Origin: Lysobacter luteus
Lineage (GTDB): Bacteria; Pseudomonadota; Gammaproteobacteria; Xanthomonadales; Xanthomonadaceae
NCBI RefSeq assembly: GCF_907164845.1
Contig: NZ_OU015430.1
Span: 372,001-436,000 of the forward strand
Length of the DNA stretch: 64,000 nt
Direction of reading: 5' to 3'
The notes beneath the pieces are model-generated. The model was not told the origin of the DNA and searched no databases. It worked only from the letters and a program-made list of their open reading frames with translations. Within the stretch, counting starts at the first letter, position 1, and each line of letters begins with the position of its first letter. Position numbers and translations under genes: made by a program. Positions 40,971-49,677 of this stretch are shown piece after piece.

Positions 40971-41537
40971 TCAATCGGTTGCGGTGATCGACGCGATGAC
41001 ATCGTCGGTGGTGACGACGATGCCGAATTCGGCATGCAGCGTGGCCAGGTGCGCACGATGGAGGTCGGCCGCCGGAACGGTACTGCCATCCGGGCCGGCC
41101 AGGTCGAAGCACGCGGTCGCATCACCGACGATGACGGTGCGGTAGCCGAGGTTCGCGGCCACGCGCGCGCTGGTCGAAACGCACATGTCGGTGGTCATGC
41201 CGAACAACACGACCTGCTGCACGCCCAGGCGACGCAGCCGCAGGTCCAGGTCGGTGCCGATGAAGGCGGCATTGACCGACTTGCTCACCAGTGGCTCGTC
41301 GTCGCGTGGTTCGAAGCCCGGGCGCAACCGGTTGCCGGGCTGGCCTGGCTGGAACGGCGAGCCCGGCTGCACCGAGTCATGGCGCACGTGGATCAGCGGC
41401 CGGCCGGTGTCGCGCCACGCCGATAGCAGCCGCAGGCCGTTGGCTTCCATCGCCGGGTTGCTGCTGGCCTCCATGTCGAACGCCTGTTGCACGTCGATCG
41501 GAATCAATGCGGTGGGTACGTCCAGGACAAGGGTCAT
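40971..41537 (-). CDS. Isochorismatase-like cysteine hydrolase
   Basis: 188 residues. The triad pattern is visible: Asp15 (IPIDVQQAF), a lysine in LVSKSVNAAF and the nucleophile Cys in TTDMCVSTSARVAANLGY. This fold covers nicotinamidases, N-carbamoyl hydrolases and isochorismatases; substrate unknown. The start at 41537 lies 99 bases from the divergent AsnC/Lrp regulator, which often controls such a neighbour. The remainder of the ORF upstream is non-coding by codon use. Confidence 0.85.
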   Translation of the reverse strand: MTLVLDVPTALIPIDVQQAFDMEASSNPAMEANGLRLLSAWRDTGRPLIHVRHDSVQPGSPFQPGQPGNRLRPGFEPRDDEPLVSKSVNAAFIGTDLDLRLRRLGVQQVVLFGMTTDMCVSTSARVAANLGYRTVIVGDATACFDLAGPDGSTVPAADLHRAHLATLHAEFGIVVTTDDVIASITATD

Positions 41538-41636
41538 CGGGATCAGTCGCGTTCTGGTTGGTCCGCCACGATGCGCGGCTACGCGCGCCGGTCTCAACCC
41601 GGCAGAATGCCGGTGACGCCACCGCTCTGCCGGCCC

Positions 41637-42074
41637 ATGAAGACCCTCGACGCCACCGACCGCAAGCTCATCGCATTGCTGCAGGACAACGCGCGGTTGT
41701 CGACGGTCGCGCTCGCGAAGGCGGTCGGGCTGTCGCGCAGCGCGGTGCAGGAGCGCGTGCACCGGCTCGAATCGGCCGGTGTCATCGCGCAGTACACCGT
41801 GCGCCTGGGCAGCGGCGGCGACCCGCTTCAGGCCTGGTTGCTGCTGCGTTACGCCGACGGCTTCAGCTGCGACGACGTGATGCCGCTGCTGGTCGAGCTG
41901 CCGGCGGTGCGGACCTGCCACAGCGTCGCCGGGGAGATCGACATGCTGGTGCTGGTGCAGGCCGACACGCCATCGATGCTGGCCGACCTGCGCGAGCGCA
42001 TCGCGGCGTTCAAGGGCATCGATGACGTCACGACGATGCCCGTGCTGCGTGTGACCCTGGATCGCGGCGGGTAA
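41637..42074 (+). CDS. Lrp/AsnC family transcriptional regulator
   Basis: 145 residues. An N-terminal winged helix-turn-helix (DATDRKLIALLQDNARLSTV, LAKAVGLSRSAVQERVHRLE) is followed by an AsnC ligand-binding domain (CHSVAGEIDMLVLVQADTPS). Binds DNA as an oligomer and senses an amino acid or related metabolite. It is divergent from the cysteine hydrolase gene, an arrangement that suggests it controls that gene; a paired operator is not identified. Ends 12 bases before a convergent channel-like gene. Confidence 0.92.
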   Translation: MKTLDATDRKLIALLQDNARLSTVALAKAVGLSRSAVQERVHRLESAGVIAQYTVRLGSGGDPLQAWLLLRYADGFSCDDVMPLLVELPAVRTCHSVAGEIDMLVLVQADTPSMLADLRERIAAFKGIDDVTTMPVLRVTLDRGG

Positions 42075-42086
42075 GGCGGCGCCGCG

Positions 42087-42788
42087 CTAGCGGTCGCGAC
42101 GGCGCTGCTCGCGGATCAGGGTCAGGCCGATCACCCGGCCGACCACCGCCGCGATGTAGCCCACGCCGGCGAACTGTTCGAGCATCACCAACGCCCGGGC
42201 CTGTGCGCCGATCGGCAGGATGTCGCCGTTACCGGTCCCCGACAGCGTGGCGAAGCTCAGGAACAGCAGTTCGATCCAGCGGCGCGGCCGCTCGGGTTCG
42301 ACCATGCCGGTGAAGCTGCCGGGGTAGAGCGCCTCGCACACGAGGAACGCGTAGGCGAAGCCCCACGCGAGCAGGGTGAACGTTGCCGCCGCGGCAAACA
42401 GCTCGTCGACGCTGACGCGGTGGTCGTCGAGCATGTAACGGATCAGCGCGGCGGCCGCGTAGAAGTACAGCGCCGACTCCAGCGCCGCCGAGCCGGCCAC
42501 CAGGCCCGGGCGGTCGAGCGCGATCGCCGTCAGCGACAGCACGATCGCGGGGATCGCCAGCGCCCAGGCGACCCAGTTCACCGAGCGGCTGCTGCGCACC
42601 ACCCAGACCGTGAGCGGCACCACCACCAGCGCAACCGCGCCGAACACCACCCGGCCGTCGCGCGTGGCATCCATGGCCGGGTACAGCAGCAGGCTGAGCA
42701 ACTGCGCCGCCAGCAGCATCGCAGACGGGTGCGACGCGGCCAGGAGGAACAGGCGCCGGGGCGAGCGGATCAGCGGATGCAGTGGCAT
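42087..42788 (-). CDS. K+ channel-like membrane protein with altered selectivity filter
   Basis: 233 residues, with about six hydrophobic segments. The pore region FLSFATLSGTGNGDILPIG aligns with the TxxTxGYGD pattern of ion_trans_2 channels, but the Tyr of GYG is Asn (GNGD) and the residue before Gly is Thr. It resembles a family of bacterial two-pore-helix membrane proteins. Substrate or ion selectivity cannot be stated. Start at 42788 (MPLHPLIRSPRR); an in-frame codon at 42806 would add six residues. It is the last gene of a probable operon starting with the histidine kinase at 45265. Confidence 0.75.
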   Translation of the reverse strand: MPLHPLIRSPRRLFLLAASHPSAMLLAAQLLSLLLYPAMDATRDGRVVFGAVALVVVPLTVWVVRSSRSVNWVAWALAIPAIVLSLTAIALDRPGLVAGSAALESALYFYAAAALIRYMLDDHRVSVDELFAAAATFTLLAWGFAYAFLVCEALYPGSFTGMVEPERPRRWIELLFLSFATLSGTGNGDILPIGAQARALVMLEQFAGVGYIAAVVGRVIGLTLIREQRRRDR

Positions 42789-42836
42789 CGCGCAAGGATG
42801 CCGCATCCGGCGGCCACCCGCGCGGTAGGGTCGCGG

Positions 42837-43205
42837 TCAGCGTTGTGCGAGGGCGCGTGGCGGCTTGCAGGTCCGCTGTGGCGCCGGGTCGTCGGGCCCG
42901 ACGCACAGGCGCACGTGGGCCAACCCCGTCACCTGCCGGCTGTCGCCACTGTCGAGCGCGAAACGCCGGAGCGGATGCTCGCCGCACTCGGCCGAAGGTT
43001 CGCAACCCCGCGGGTAGACGGTGTAATGGCAACGCCCGCTGGCACTGCGCACGCACTCGAAATGGCCCACGCCGGCCTGCACCACCGCACGGCTGTGGAG
43101 GATCTCGGCGCCCCCTTCGCGCAATTGGTGGACGAACGTGCCCGCGCCCAGGTCGACACCGGCCAGGGACAGCACGAAAGCGCACAACGCAAGCAACGTG
43201 TTCAT
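42837..43205 (-). CDS. Small secreted Cys-containing protein
   Basis: 122 residues. The N-terminus MNTLLALCAFVLSLAGVDLG is a signal peptide. The mature part has five Cys (ECVRS, RCHYTV, GCEPSAEC, RLCVGPDD, RTCKPP; disulphides probable), with no recognised family. GAGGTGATCC precedes the ATG. It lies 22 bases after the response-regulator stop and 48 bases before the channel gene, on the same strand, so cotranscription is likely. It may be a periplasmic factor tied to the two-component system; that is inference. Confidence 0.6.
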   Translation of the reverse strand: MNTLLALCAFVLSLAGVDLGAGTFVHQLREGGAEILHSRAVVQAGVGHFECVRSASGRCHYTVYPRGCEPSAECGEHPLRRFALDSGDSRQVTGLAHVRLCVGPDDPAPQRTCKPPRALAQR

Positions 43206-43227
43206 GGATCACCTCGGGAAAGCGGAT

Positions 43228-44016
43228 TCACATGTGCCGGAACAGCGCCATGAACGGCGCACTGACGGCGAGGGTCTCGGGGCGCGACTTGAGCCGCACG
43301 GTGCCGCGGCCGCTGTCGTCGCGGACCACGCCGGCGACCGCGCGCAGGTTGACGATGGTCGAACGGTGGATCTGCTTGAACGTGGTCGGGTCCAGCGCGG
43401 CCAGCAGGTCCTTGATCGGCGTGCGCAGCAGCGCCTCGCCGTCGGCGGTCACGACGGTGGTGTACTTGTTGTCGGCGCGGAAGTACGCGACCTCGTCGAC
43501 CAGGATCAGGCGGGTCTCGCGGCCGGCGCTCGCGGTCAGCCAGGTCAGCGGCGGCGCCGCGTTGTCGTTGTGCTGGTTGATGCCGGCATGCGCGCCCAGG
43601 CGTTCCAGCAGGCCCGCCAGCGCCGCGGCCTCGTTGTTGCCGGTGCGCGACTGCAGGCGCTCGACCGTGGCGGCCAGGCGCTCGGGCTTGATCGGCTTGA
43701 GCAGGTAGTCGACCGCGCCGCGCTCGAACGCATCCACCGCGTACTGGTCGTAGGCGGTGACGAACACGATCTGGGTCGCCGGGCTGGCATCGACCGCGGC
43801 GGCGGCGACGTCCAGGCCGGTCAGGCCGGGCATGCGGATGTCGAGGAAAGCGACGTCGGGGCGGTGCCCGGCCAGCGCCTCGACCGCGCTGGCGCCGTCC
43901 TCGCATTCGGCCAGGACCTGCAGTTGCGGCCACGCGACGGCGAGCTGGTCGAGCAGGGCCCGCCGCAGCAGCGGTTCGTCCTCGGCGACGATGCAGGTGG
44001 GCACATGCTCAGACAT
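43228..44016 (-). CDS. LytTR-type response regulator
   Basis: 262 residues. The receiver domain (~5-125) has the acidic pocket AEDEP and the phosphoacceptor Asp59 in VAFLDIRMPG, with VFVTAYDQYAVDAFE and LLKPI after it. Residues ~150-262 form a LytTR DNA-binding domain (EVAYFRADNKYTTVVTADGE, QIHRSTIVNLRAV). It partners the kinase encoded just upstream, whose 3' end overlaps its start by eight bases. Start taken at 44016 (MSEHVPTCIVAEDEP). Class known from AlgR/LytR regulators of envelope and virulence functions. Confidence 0.93.
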   Translation of the reverse strand: MSEHVPTCIVAEDEPLLRRALLDQLAVAWPQLQVLAECEDGASAVEALAGHRPDVAFLDIRMPGLTGLDVAAAAVDASPATQIVFVTAYDQYAVDAFERGAVDYLLKPIKPERLAATVERLQSRTGNNEAAALAGLLERLGAHAGINQHNDNAAPPLTWLTASAGRETRLILVDEVAYFRADNKYTTVVTADGEALLRTPIKDLLAALDPTTFKQIHRSTIVNLRAVAGVVRDDSGRGTVRLKSRPETLAVSAPFMALFRHM

Positions 44017-45265
44017 GGGACGCCTCGCGCTCGTAGCGGGCCGGCACCGAGAGCGTGGCGGCGACACCGGTCGGGAAGTTGGCCACCACCGCCAGCGAGG
44101 CGGCGCCCCCGAACGCCAGCCGCAGGCGCTCGCGCACGTTCTTCAGGCCGATCCCGGTGCCGCTGGTCTTGGTGTTGAAGCCGTCGCCGTCGTCGGCCAC
44201 GGTCACCGCCACGTCGCCGTCGGTGGCGCGGGCGCGGATCCAGATGGTGCCGCCGCCGGTGCGCGGCTCCAGCCCGTGCTTGATCGCGTTCTCCACCAGC
44301 GTCTGCAGCATCATCGGCGGCAGCAGGGTGGCGCGCAGCGGCTCAGGCACGTCCACCTGCACGGCCAGCCGCGCACCCATCCGGATCTTGAGGATCTCCA
44401 GGTAGGCGATCGCGCGCTCGAGCTCCGCGCCCAGTGTCGACATGGATTCGTCGGCGCTGGGCAGGGAGCGGCGCAGGTACTGGATCAGGTGGCCGAGCAT
44501 CTGGTCGGCGCGGGCCGGGTCGCTGCGCGTCAGCAACTGGGCGCTGGCCAGCGTGTTGTAGAGGAAGTGCGGCTCGACCTGCGCGTGCAGCAGGCTCAGC
44601 CGGGCCACGGTGAGTTCCTTCTCGGTGGCGGTCTGCGCGGCGTCGGCCTTCTCGCCGCGGCGGCGCTCGGCGACCCGGCGGCTGATCGCGCGGGTGATCG
44701 CCTCGGCGTTCTCGTAGTTGGTGGCGTCGTCCACCAGGAACCAGTCACTCCACGCCGGACTCTCGGGCTCGCAGATCAGGGTGACGCTGCCGCTGTCGTG
44801 GCTCGGGGTGACGGTGGCCAGGATCTGGTTGCGCGGGATGCCGAACCACCACAGCAACGGGTTCCAACGCCCCATCGAATGCTCGCCGTAGGTCTTCGGA
44901 CGTCCCACCCGGGCGCGCACCTGCAGGCTGTCGCGTGCACTCTCGACGTGTTCGATGCGCGGCAGTTCGCGGATGGCGGCGTCGAGCAGGTCGAACGCCT
45001 CGCCGGCCTCGAACGGGATCTCGATCTGGCGGCGCTGCCGGTTGGCCAGGGTCGACTTGTCGATGCGGCCCGTGATCAGCCGGACCCGGCCCAGGTGCGA
45101 CAGTGCGCCCGCCACCACCAGCGCCATCGTGATCATGCCCGCGAGCACGATCGGCCATTCGATCCAGCCGATGAGCGGCAGGTTGGACCACAGCGCGGCG
45201 ACCAGGAAGATCGCCAGCATCCAGGCGATGGCAAGGCGCAGGACGAAGAAGGTGCTCTTGATCAC
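44009..45265 (-). CDS. LytS/AlgZ-type sensor histidine kinase
   Basis: 418 residues. Two membrane segments near the N-terminus (VLRLAIAWMLAIFLVAALW, LAGMITMALVVAGAL), a ~160-residue cytoplasmic sensing region, then the HisKA_7 type histidine kinase: phosphoacceptor His233 in QVEPHFLYNTLASAQ and an ATPase domain with ENAIKHGLEP, ADDGDGFN and GIGLKNVRERL. It phosphorylates the LytTR regulator downstream. The stop overlaps the next start by eight bases. It is divergent from the DUF5671 gene (~175 bases). Confidence 0.93.
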   Translation of the reverse strand: MIKSTFFVLRLAIAWMLAIFLVAALWSNLPLIGWIEWPIVLAGMITMALVVAGALSHLGRVRLITGRIDKSTLANRQRRQIEIPFEAGEAFDLLDAAIRELPRIEHVESARDSLQVRARVGRPKTYGEHSMGRWNPLLWWFGIPRNQILATVTPSHDSGSVTLICEPESPAWSDWFLVDDATNYENAEAITRAISRRVAERRRGEKADAAQTATEKELTVARLSLLHAQVEPHFLYNTLASAQLLTRSDPARADQMLGHLIQYLRRSLPSADESMSTLGAELERAIAYLEILKIRMGARLAVQVDVPEPLRATLLPPMMLQTLVENAIKHGLEPRTGGGTIWIRARATDGDVAVTVADDGDGFNTKTSGTGIGLKNVRERLRLAFGGAASLAVVANFPTGVAATLSVPARYEREASHV

Positions 45266-45441
45266 GGGAATGGCCGATGGGAGTGATTGCGGCGGAGCAT
45301 AGCGAGCAGGGACGCGAGGATGGCGGCTGGTGTGACGAACCGTGGGATGCGCCGACGAAACGGAAGGTTGGCGGACGAATCACGCCGCCGCTGCGCGATT
45401 TGCTAGCTTCCGCAGACAGACAGTCCATCGAAGGAACCGCC

Positions 45442-46569
45442 ATGGCCGCCGCCACCCAGGAACTCGAATTGTTCGTCCGCGAAGCGCTCGGCCGTGGCGC
45501 CAGCCGCGAGGCGGTCGAAGCGGCCCTCGCCTCGGCCGGCTGGGCACCCGAGCAGGTGCGCAGCGTGCTCGCCGGCTACGCGGACATCGACTTCCCGGTG
45601 CCGGTGCCACGCCCGCAGCCGTACCTGTCACCGCGCGACGCGTTCCTCTACCTGCTGCTGTTCGCCGCGCTGTACCTGTCGGCCTGGCACCTGGGCAGCC
45701 TGCTGTTCGACCTGATCAACCATGCCTTCCCCGACGCGGCCGATGCGGCGTGGATGGTGGACGGGCGGATGCAGTCGATGCGCTGGTCGGTGGCGTCGCT
45801 GGTGATCGCGATGCCGGTCTTCCTGTTCGTGGCCCGGCTGCTGGCTCGCGAGGAGCGGGCCAATCCCGCGCGCCGGCTGTCGGCGGTGCGGCGCTGGCTG
45901 ACTTACCTGACGCTGTTCGTGGCCGCGACGGTGCTGATCTGCGACCTGATCGCGCTGGTCTACAACGTGCTGGGTGGCGAGATCACGGTCCGGTTCCTGC
46001 TGAAGGTGCTGGTGGTCGGGGTGCTTGCCGGAACCGTGTTCGGCTTCTACCTGGGTGACCTTCGGCGCGAGGAGCAGGTGCGTACGGGCGAGGCGGAGCA
46101 GCCGCAGCCCGCGCCCGCGCGACGGGCCGGCCCGGGCGGTCGCACGCTGGCGCTCGCCGCGGTCGCGGTGGCGGCGGCAACGGTAGCCGTCTCGGTGTAC
46201 CTGATCGGGTCGCCGACAACCCAACGCGAGGTGCGCATCGACCAGCGCCGCGTGCACGAGCTGCAGCAGATCGGCCAACTGGTCGAGCTGTACGCGCGCG
46301 AGCACGGCACCCTGCCGACCGACCTCGCGACCCTGGCCGGGCAACCCGGACAGCGGATGGCGACCGCCGACCCCGCGTCCGGGCAGGCCTACCGGTACGA
46401 ACCCGTCGGTGAGCGGCAATACCGCCTGTGCGCCACCTTCTCCACCGACACCGCGCAGCCGCAGGCGCCGATTGGCCGCGCCCCGTCGGCGGATTCCGCG
46501 GACTGGAACCATCCGGCCGGTCCGCATTGTTTCGAGCGTCGCCTCGATCCGGCGGTGCGCCCGGACTAG
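45442..46569 (+). CDS. DUF5671-type membrane protein
   Basis: 375 residues. Residues ~1-55 are helical; then come about four membrane segments (PRDAFLYLLLFAALYLSAWH, ASLVIAMPVFLFVARLL, LTYLTLFVAATVLICDLIAL, KVLVVGVLAGTVFGFYLG) and one more (LALAAVAVAAATVAVSVYLI), and a C-terminal region (~265-375) with a coil-like start (RRVHELQQIGQLVELYAREHG) and pairs of Cys (LCATFS, HCFERR). It matches the DUF5671 pattern; function unknown. AAGGAA precedes the ATG. Divergent from the histidine kinase, so they may share regulation. Confidence 0.7.
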   Translation: MAAATQELELFVREALGRGASREAVEAALASAGWAPEQVRSVLAGYADIDFPVPVPRPQPYLSPRDAFLYLLLFAALYLSAWHLGSLLFDLINHAFPDAADAAWMVDGRMQSMRWSVASLVIAMPVFLFVARLLAREERANPARRLSAVRRWLTYLTLFVAATVLICDLIALVYNVLGGEITVRFLLKVLVVGVLAGTVFGFYLGDLRREEQVRTGEAEQPQPAPARRAGPGGRTLALAAVAVAAATVAVSVYLIGSPTTQREVRIDQRRVHELQQIGQLVELYAREHGTLPTDLATLAGQPGQRMATADPASGQAYRYEPVGERQYRLCATFSTDTAQPQAPIGRAPSADSADWNHPAGPHCFERRLDPAVRPD

Positions 46570-46709
46570 CGCCCCGTTCATCTTTGTTGACGCTCGCGCC
46601 GGCGGCTGCCTACGCTCGCGTATGGCCGGCGCCGGGGAAAGCGCCGGCCGCGTCCACGCGTGCCGGCCATCCCGGCCCCACGGAGCAGGACGGAACCAGG
46701 GGAAGAAAG

Positions 46710-47240
46710 ATGATCAGTTTCAAGATGGCACCCGAGAACCACGCGAAGCTTTCGCGCCTGTCGAAGAAGTTCTTCATGGTCGTGTTCGTGGTCGGCGCGG
46801 CGCTGCTCGCCTACAAGGGCGTCGAAAGCTACCGCTATGCAAACTCGATCCTGGCCGACCACACGGTGGTGACGGTGCCGGTCGTGCTCGTCGACGTCAG
46901 CGAGGAACGCGGACGCAAGGGTCGCACCAGGAACATGTACAACTTCGGCTACGTTTTCGAGGCCGATGGCCGCGAGTATGAAGGGAGCTTCACCACGTCC
47001 GAGTCCAACGCGGACCCCTACCTTGCCGACCTGGCGACGATCGATGTCGCCTACACCAACGCCGACCCGTCGCGGTTCGACCGGCTGGAGCGGCTGCAGG
47101 GCCAGGCCGGGTTCGGCAGCCTGATGATGCGGTTGCTGGTCGCGATCTCCGGTGCGGCGCTTCTGGCCGGCCTGATGCACCTGTTGCTGGTCGCCAAGCT
47201 CATCGTCCCGCGCCCGGTTGAAGCCGCACCCGCGGCCTGA
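46710..47240 (+). CDS. DUF3592-like membrane protein
   Basis: 176 residues. N-terminal span (FFMVVFVVGAALLAYKGV) and C-terminal span (LLVAISGAALLAGLMHLLLVAKLI) flank a ~90-residue extracytoplasmic beta-rich part (VTVPVVLVDVSE, GYVFEADGREYEGSF, VAYTNADPSRFDRLE), the DUF3592 layout. Function unknown. GGGGAAGAAAG precedes the ATG. A terminator follows just before the convergent esterase gene. Confidence 0.72.
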   Translation: MISFKMAPENHAKLSRLSKKFFMVVFVVGAALLAYKGVESYRYANSILADHTVVTVPVVLVDVSEERGRKGRTRNMYNFGYVFEADGREYEGSFTTSESNADPYLADLATIDVAYTNADPSRFDRLERLQGQAGFGSLMMRLLVAISGAALLAGLMHLLLVAKLIVPRPVEAAPAA

Positions 47241-47264
47241 CGCTCGCTCACGCAGTGCCACATG

Positions 47265-47295
47265 GCGCCGGGCGCAACTGCGACCCGGCGCTTTT
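47265..47295 (+). terminator. Terminator after the DUF3592-like gene
   Basis: Stem GCGCCGGG (47265-47272) with CCCGGCGC (47284-47291), 11-base loop, then TTTT. It also sits at the stop of the convergent esterase gene. Confidence 0.8.
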
Positions 47296-48110
47296 CATTC
47301 GTGCGTGGCGGCATCGTCGATCGATACCGCGAACGCCAGGGCGGCCGCCATCGCGGGCCCCAGCACCGAATGGTGGGTTTCGTCCTCGAACAGTTCGAAT
47401 CGGCAATCGACCCCTTGCGACTGCAGCAGAGCGGCGAACGCGCTGGCGTTATCGACCATGTGCTCCTCGCCCAGGAGGGCCGGCTCGTCGTTGCCGGCGA
47501 CCGACGGCGGCTTCTCCGGTCCGACGCTCTGCTCGCGCGACCCCACCGTGATCAATACCCGCGCCCCCGTCGTGGCATCCGGCCCGCTGCGGGTGGCTTC
47601 GTCACGGATGCGCGCCCCGTCCCACCAGATGGAGGGGCTGGCGGCAACGAAGCATTCGAAGCGGTCCGGGCACTCGAGCAGGGTGTGCAGCACGAACAGC
47701 CCGCTCAGCGAATGGCCGGCCAGGCACTGGCGGCGGGGATCGGCCGGAAGCTCGCGCAGCATCCGCGGCTGCAGCTCGTCGAGCAGGAACGCGCGGAACA
47801 CAGCGGCGTCGCCGTCCTCGTCCCACTCGTCACCGCCACCGCGTGGTGGCGGCGGCGTCGTGCGGGCCGGCAGGGTGAAGTCGCGTCGGCGCAGGTTCGG
47901 GTCGACGCCGCCGGTGTCATCCCAGCCGACGCCAACGATCACCGCCTGCGCGGCGTCGGACTCGCGCAACGCCTGCTGCATCGGCGCCCAGGTGGTCGGC
48001 GCGTCCAGCAACCACACCAGTGGATAACCGTTGCGCGGCGGGTCCCCCTGCGGGACGTGCAACTGGACGAGGTAGTCGCGCTTGCGCTGGCTGGTGATGC
48101 GCTCTTGCAT
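47295..48110 (-). CDS. Esterase D/IroE-like alpha/beta hydrolase
   Basis: 271 residues. The nucleophile Ser is in AGHSLSGLFVL (GxSxxG), with GYPLVWLLDAPTTWAPM and ASPSIWWDGARIRDE typical of the putative-esterase family (IroE, Fes, esterase D), and a late His in DETHHSVLGP. It likely hydrolyses an ester, possibly a siderophore ester as in IroE, but no siderophore genes are nearby. No signal peptide is seen at the chosen start (48110, MQERITSQRKRDYLVQ); the ORF continues upstream, so the true start could lie further 5'. Confidence 0.8.
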   Translation of the reverse strand: MQERITSQRKRDYLVQLHVPQGDPPRNGYPLVWLLDAPTTWAPMQQALRESDAAQAVIVGVGWDDTGGVDPNLRRRDFTLPARTTPPPPRGGGDEWDEDGDAAVFRAFLLDELQPRMLRELPADPRRQCLAGHSLSGLFVLHTLLECPDRFECFVAASPSIWWDGARIRDEATRSGPDATTGARVLITVGSREQSVGPEKPPSVAGNDEPALLGEEHMVDNASAFAALLQSQGVDCRFELFEDETHHSVLGPAMAAALAFAVSIDDAATHE

Positions 48111-48254
48111 GGGCGTGCCGCCGGTGGACTGGCGCGATCGTCCGGCATCGGCCGTGGTGAGGCCGTGGTGAGGCCGGGGTGCGCAGTTGCACCGCCTTGA
48201 TTGTCGCCCGGTGCGGCGCCAAGAAAGGGGACTGTCCCCCGGAGGAAACCACGC

Positions 48255-48926
48255 ATGAAAACCGTCCTGATCACCGGTGCCAACCGCGGCATCGGACTCG
48301 CCCTCGCTCGCCACTACACCGACCGCGGCGACACCGTTGTCGCCGTGTGCCGACAGGCCAGCGATGCGCTGCGGGCAACCGGCGCGCGGGTCGAGGCGGG
48401 CGTCGACGTCACCGACGACGCGGCGCTTGCCGACCTTGCGGCGCGCCTGGGCGACATCCGCATCGACGTTCTGGTGCTCAACGCCGGCATCCTTGGCAAC
48501 GAGGCATTCGGTTCGCTGGATGCCAGTGCGTTCGACAGCATGCGCCGGCAGTTCGAAGTCAACGCGCTGGGGCCGCTGCGCGTCGCGCAGGCCCTGGAAG
48601 GCCGCCTCGCCGAAGGCGCGAAGGTCGGGATCGTGACCAGCCGGATGGGTTCGGTGGCCGACAACGGCTCGGGCGGCTACTACGGTTACCGGGCGTCCAA
48701 GGCCGCGGTCAATGCGATCGGCAAGTCGCTGGCCAACGACCTGCGGCCACGCGGCATCGCGGTGTTCCTGCTGCACCCGGGCTATGTCGCCACGGACATG
48801 GTCGGCGGGACCGGCGATGTCAGTCCTGCGGAGTCGGCGGCGCAGCTGGTCGAGCGGCTCGACGGCCTCGGCCTCGCCGACAGTGGCAGCTTCTGGCACG
48901 CCAACGGCACGCCGTTGCCCTGGTAG
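48255..48926 (+). CDS. Short-chain dehydrogenase/reductase
   Basis: 223 residues. Glycine-rich cofactor site LITGANRGIGLALARHY at the N-terminus, NAGILGNEA, and the catalytic YGYRASKAAVNAIGKSL (YxxxK). GGAGGAAACC precedes the ATG at 48255. NAD(P)-dependent oxidoreductase of unknown substrate. It is divergent from the esterase. Confidence 0.9.
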   Translation: MKTVLITGANRGIGLALARHYTDRGDTVVAVCRQASDALRATGARVEAGVDVTDDAALADLAARLGDIRIDVLVLNAGILGNEAFGSLDASAFDSMRRQFEVNALGPLRVAQALEGRLAEGAKVGIVTSRMGSVADNGSGGYYGYRASKAAVNAIGKSLANDLRPRGIAVFLLHPGYVATDMVGGTGDVSPAESAAQLVERLDGLGLADSGSFWHANGTPLPW

Positions 48927-48950
48927 GGCGAACGGGACCGACGGAGTCGT

Positions 48951-49577
48951 ATGCTCGACATCCCATCGCTGCTGCGGGCAACGCCCGATCGAGGACCTGT
49001 GCACCTTCCGGACGAATACGACCCTGACGACAACTTCGCGCATGCACGTGACGCCGGTGCCTGGGGCGAGGACGCGGACGACGCCTCGGCCGAAGGCGAG
49101 TCCGACGCCGGGATCGAGGCGCTGGCCTGGCAGTTGCTGCTGCTGGCCAATCCGGGCGACGAGGACGCTGCGCTGCAGCAGTTCCGCGTCTTCCAGGAAG
49201 CCTGGGTCGAGGCGGGTGCGGACGAGTCGGACGTGGCCGACCTGCTGCACGATGCCAGTGACTGGCGGTCCGGCTTCGAGATTGCCGAAACCGACGCTGC
49301 CGGGATGGTGCAGGCGCTGGATGAACTGGCCGCCCGCTGGAGCCTGCGGATCGACTGGGGCGTGGAGGACCCGACCGACGAGGCGTTCCTTGCCGCGGCC
49401 GAGGTGCCCGGGCTGCTGGACACCGCGTTCGACCGCCTGCGCGAGTACGGCTACACCGTCTGGGTCCGCGAGACCGATGGCGGCTACGCCGGCTGGATCA
49501 CGCTCAGCCGCGACGACGAGGGGATGCGGATGCTGTCGGCCGCCCTCGGCCTGGACCTGCGCCCCGCCGGCGCCTGA
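48951..49577 (+). CDS. Acidic hypothetical protein (possible DUF6630)
   Basis: 208 residues, strongly acidic (DEYDPDDNFAHARDAGAWGE, EDADDASAEGESDAG), with a C-terminal globular part with many Trp (DWRSGFEIAE, WSLRIDWGVEDPTDEAF, GYTVWVRETDGGYAGWITLS). I think this may be DUF6630, but from memory only. No signal peptide or span. The ATG at 48951 follows ACGGAGTCGT. It lies 24 bases after the SDR stop, so it may be cotranscribed with it. Confidence 0.6.
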   Translation: MLDIPSLLRATPDRGPVHLPDEYDPDDNFAHARDAGAWGEDADDASAEGESDAGIEALAWQLLLLANPGDEDAALQQFRVFQEAWVEAGADESDVADLLHDASDWRSGFEIAETDAAGMVQALDELAARWSLRIDWGVEDPTDEAFLAAAEVPGLLDTAFDRLREYGYTVWVRETDGGYAGWITLSRDDEGMRMLSAALGLDLRPAGA

Positions 49578-49677
49578 TCCGCGCGGGCCTCTCGCGAACC
49601 GCTAACGCGGGCTGTGCCACGGTGGCCCTGCGTCGGCCGTGGTGCCGGCGCTTCCCCTTCCCCCCGAGGAGAACGCG

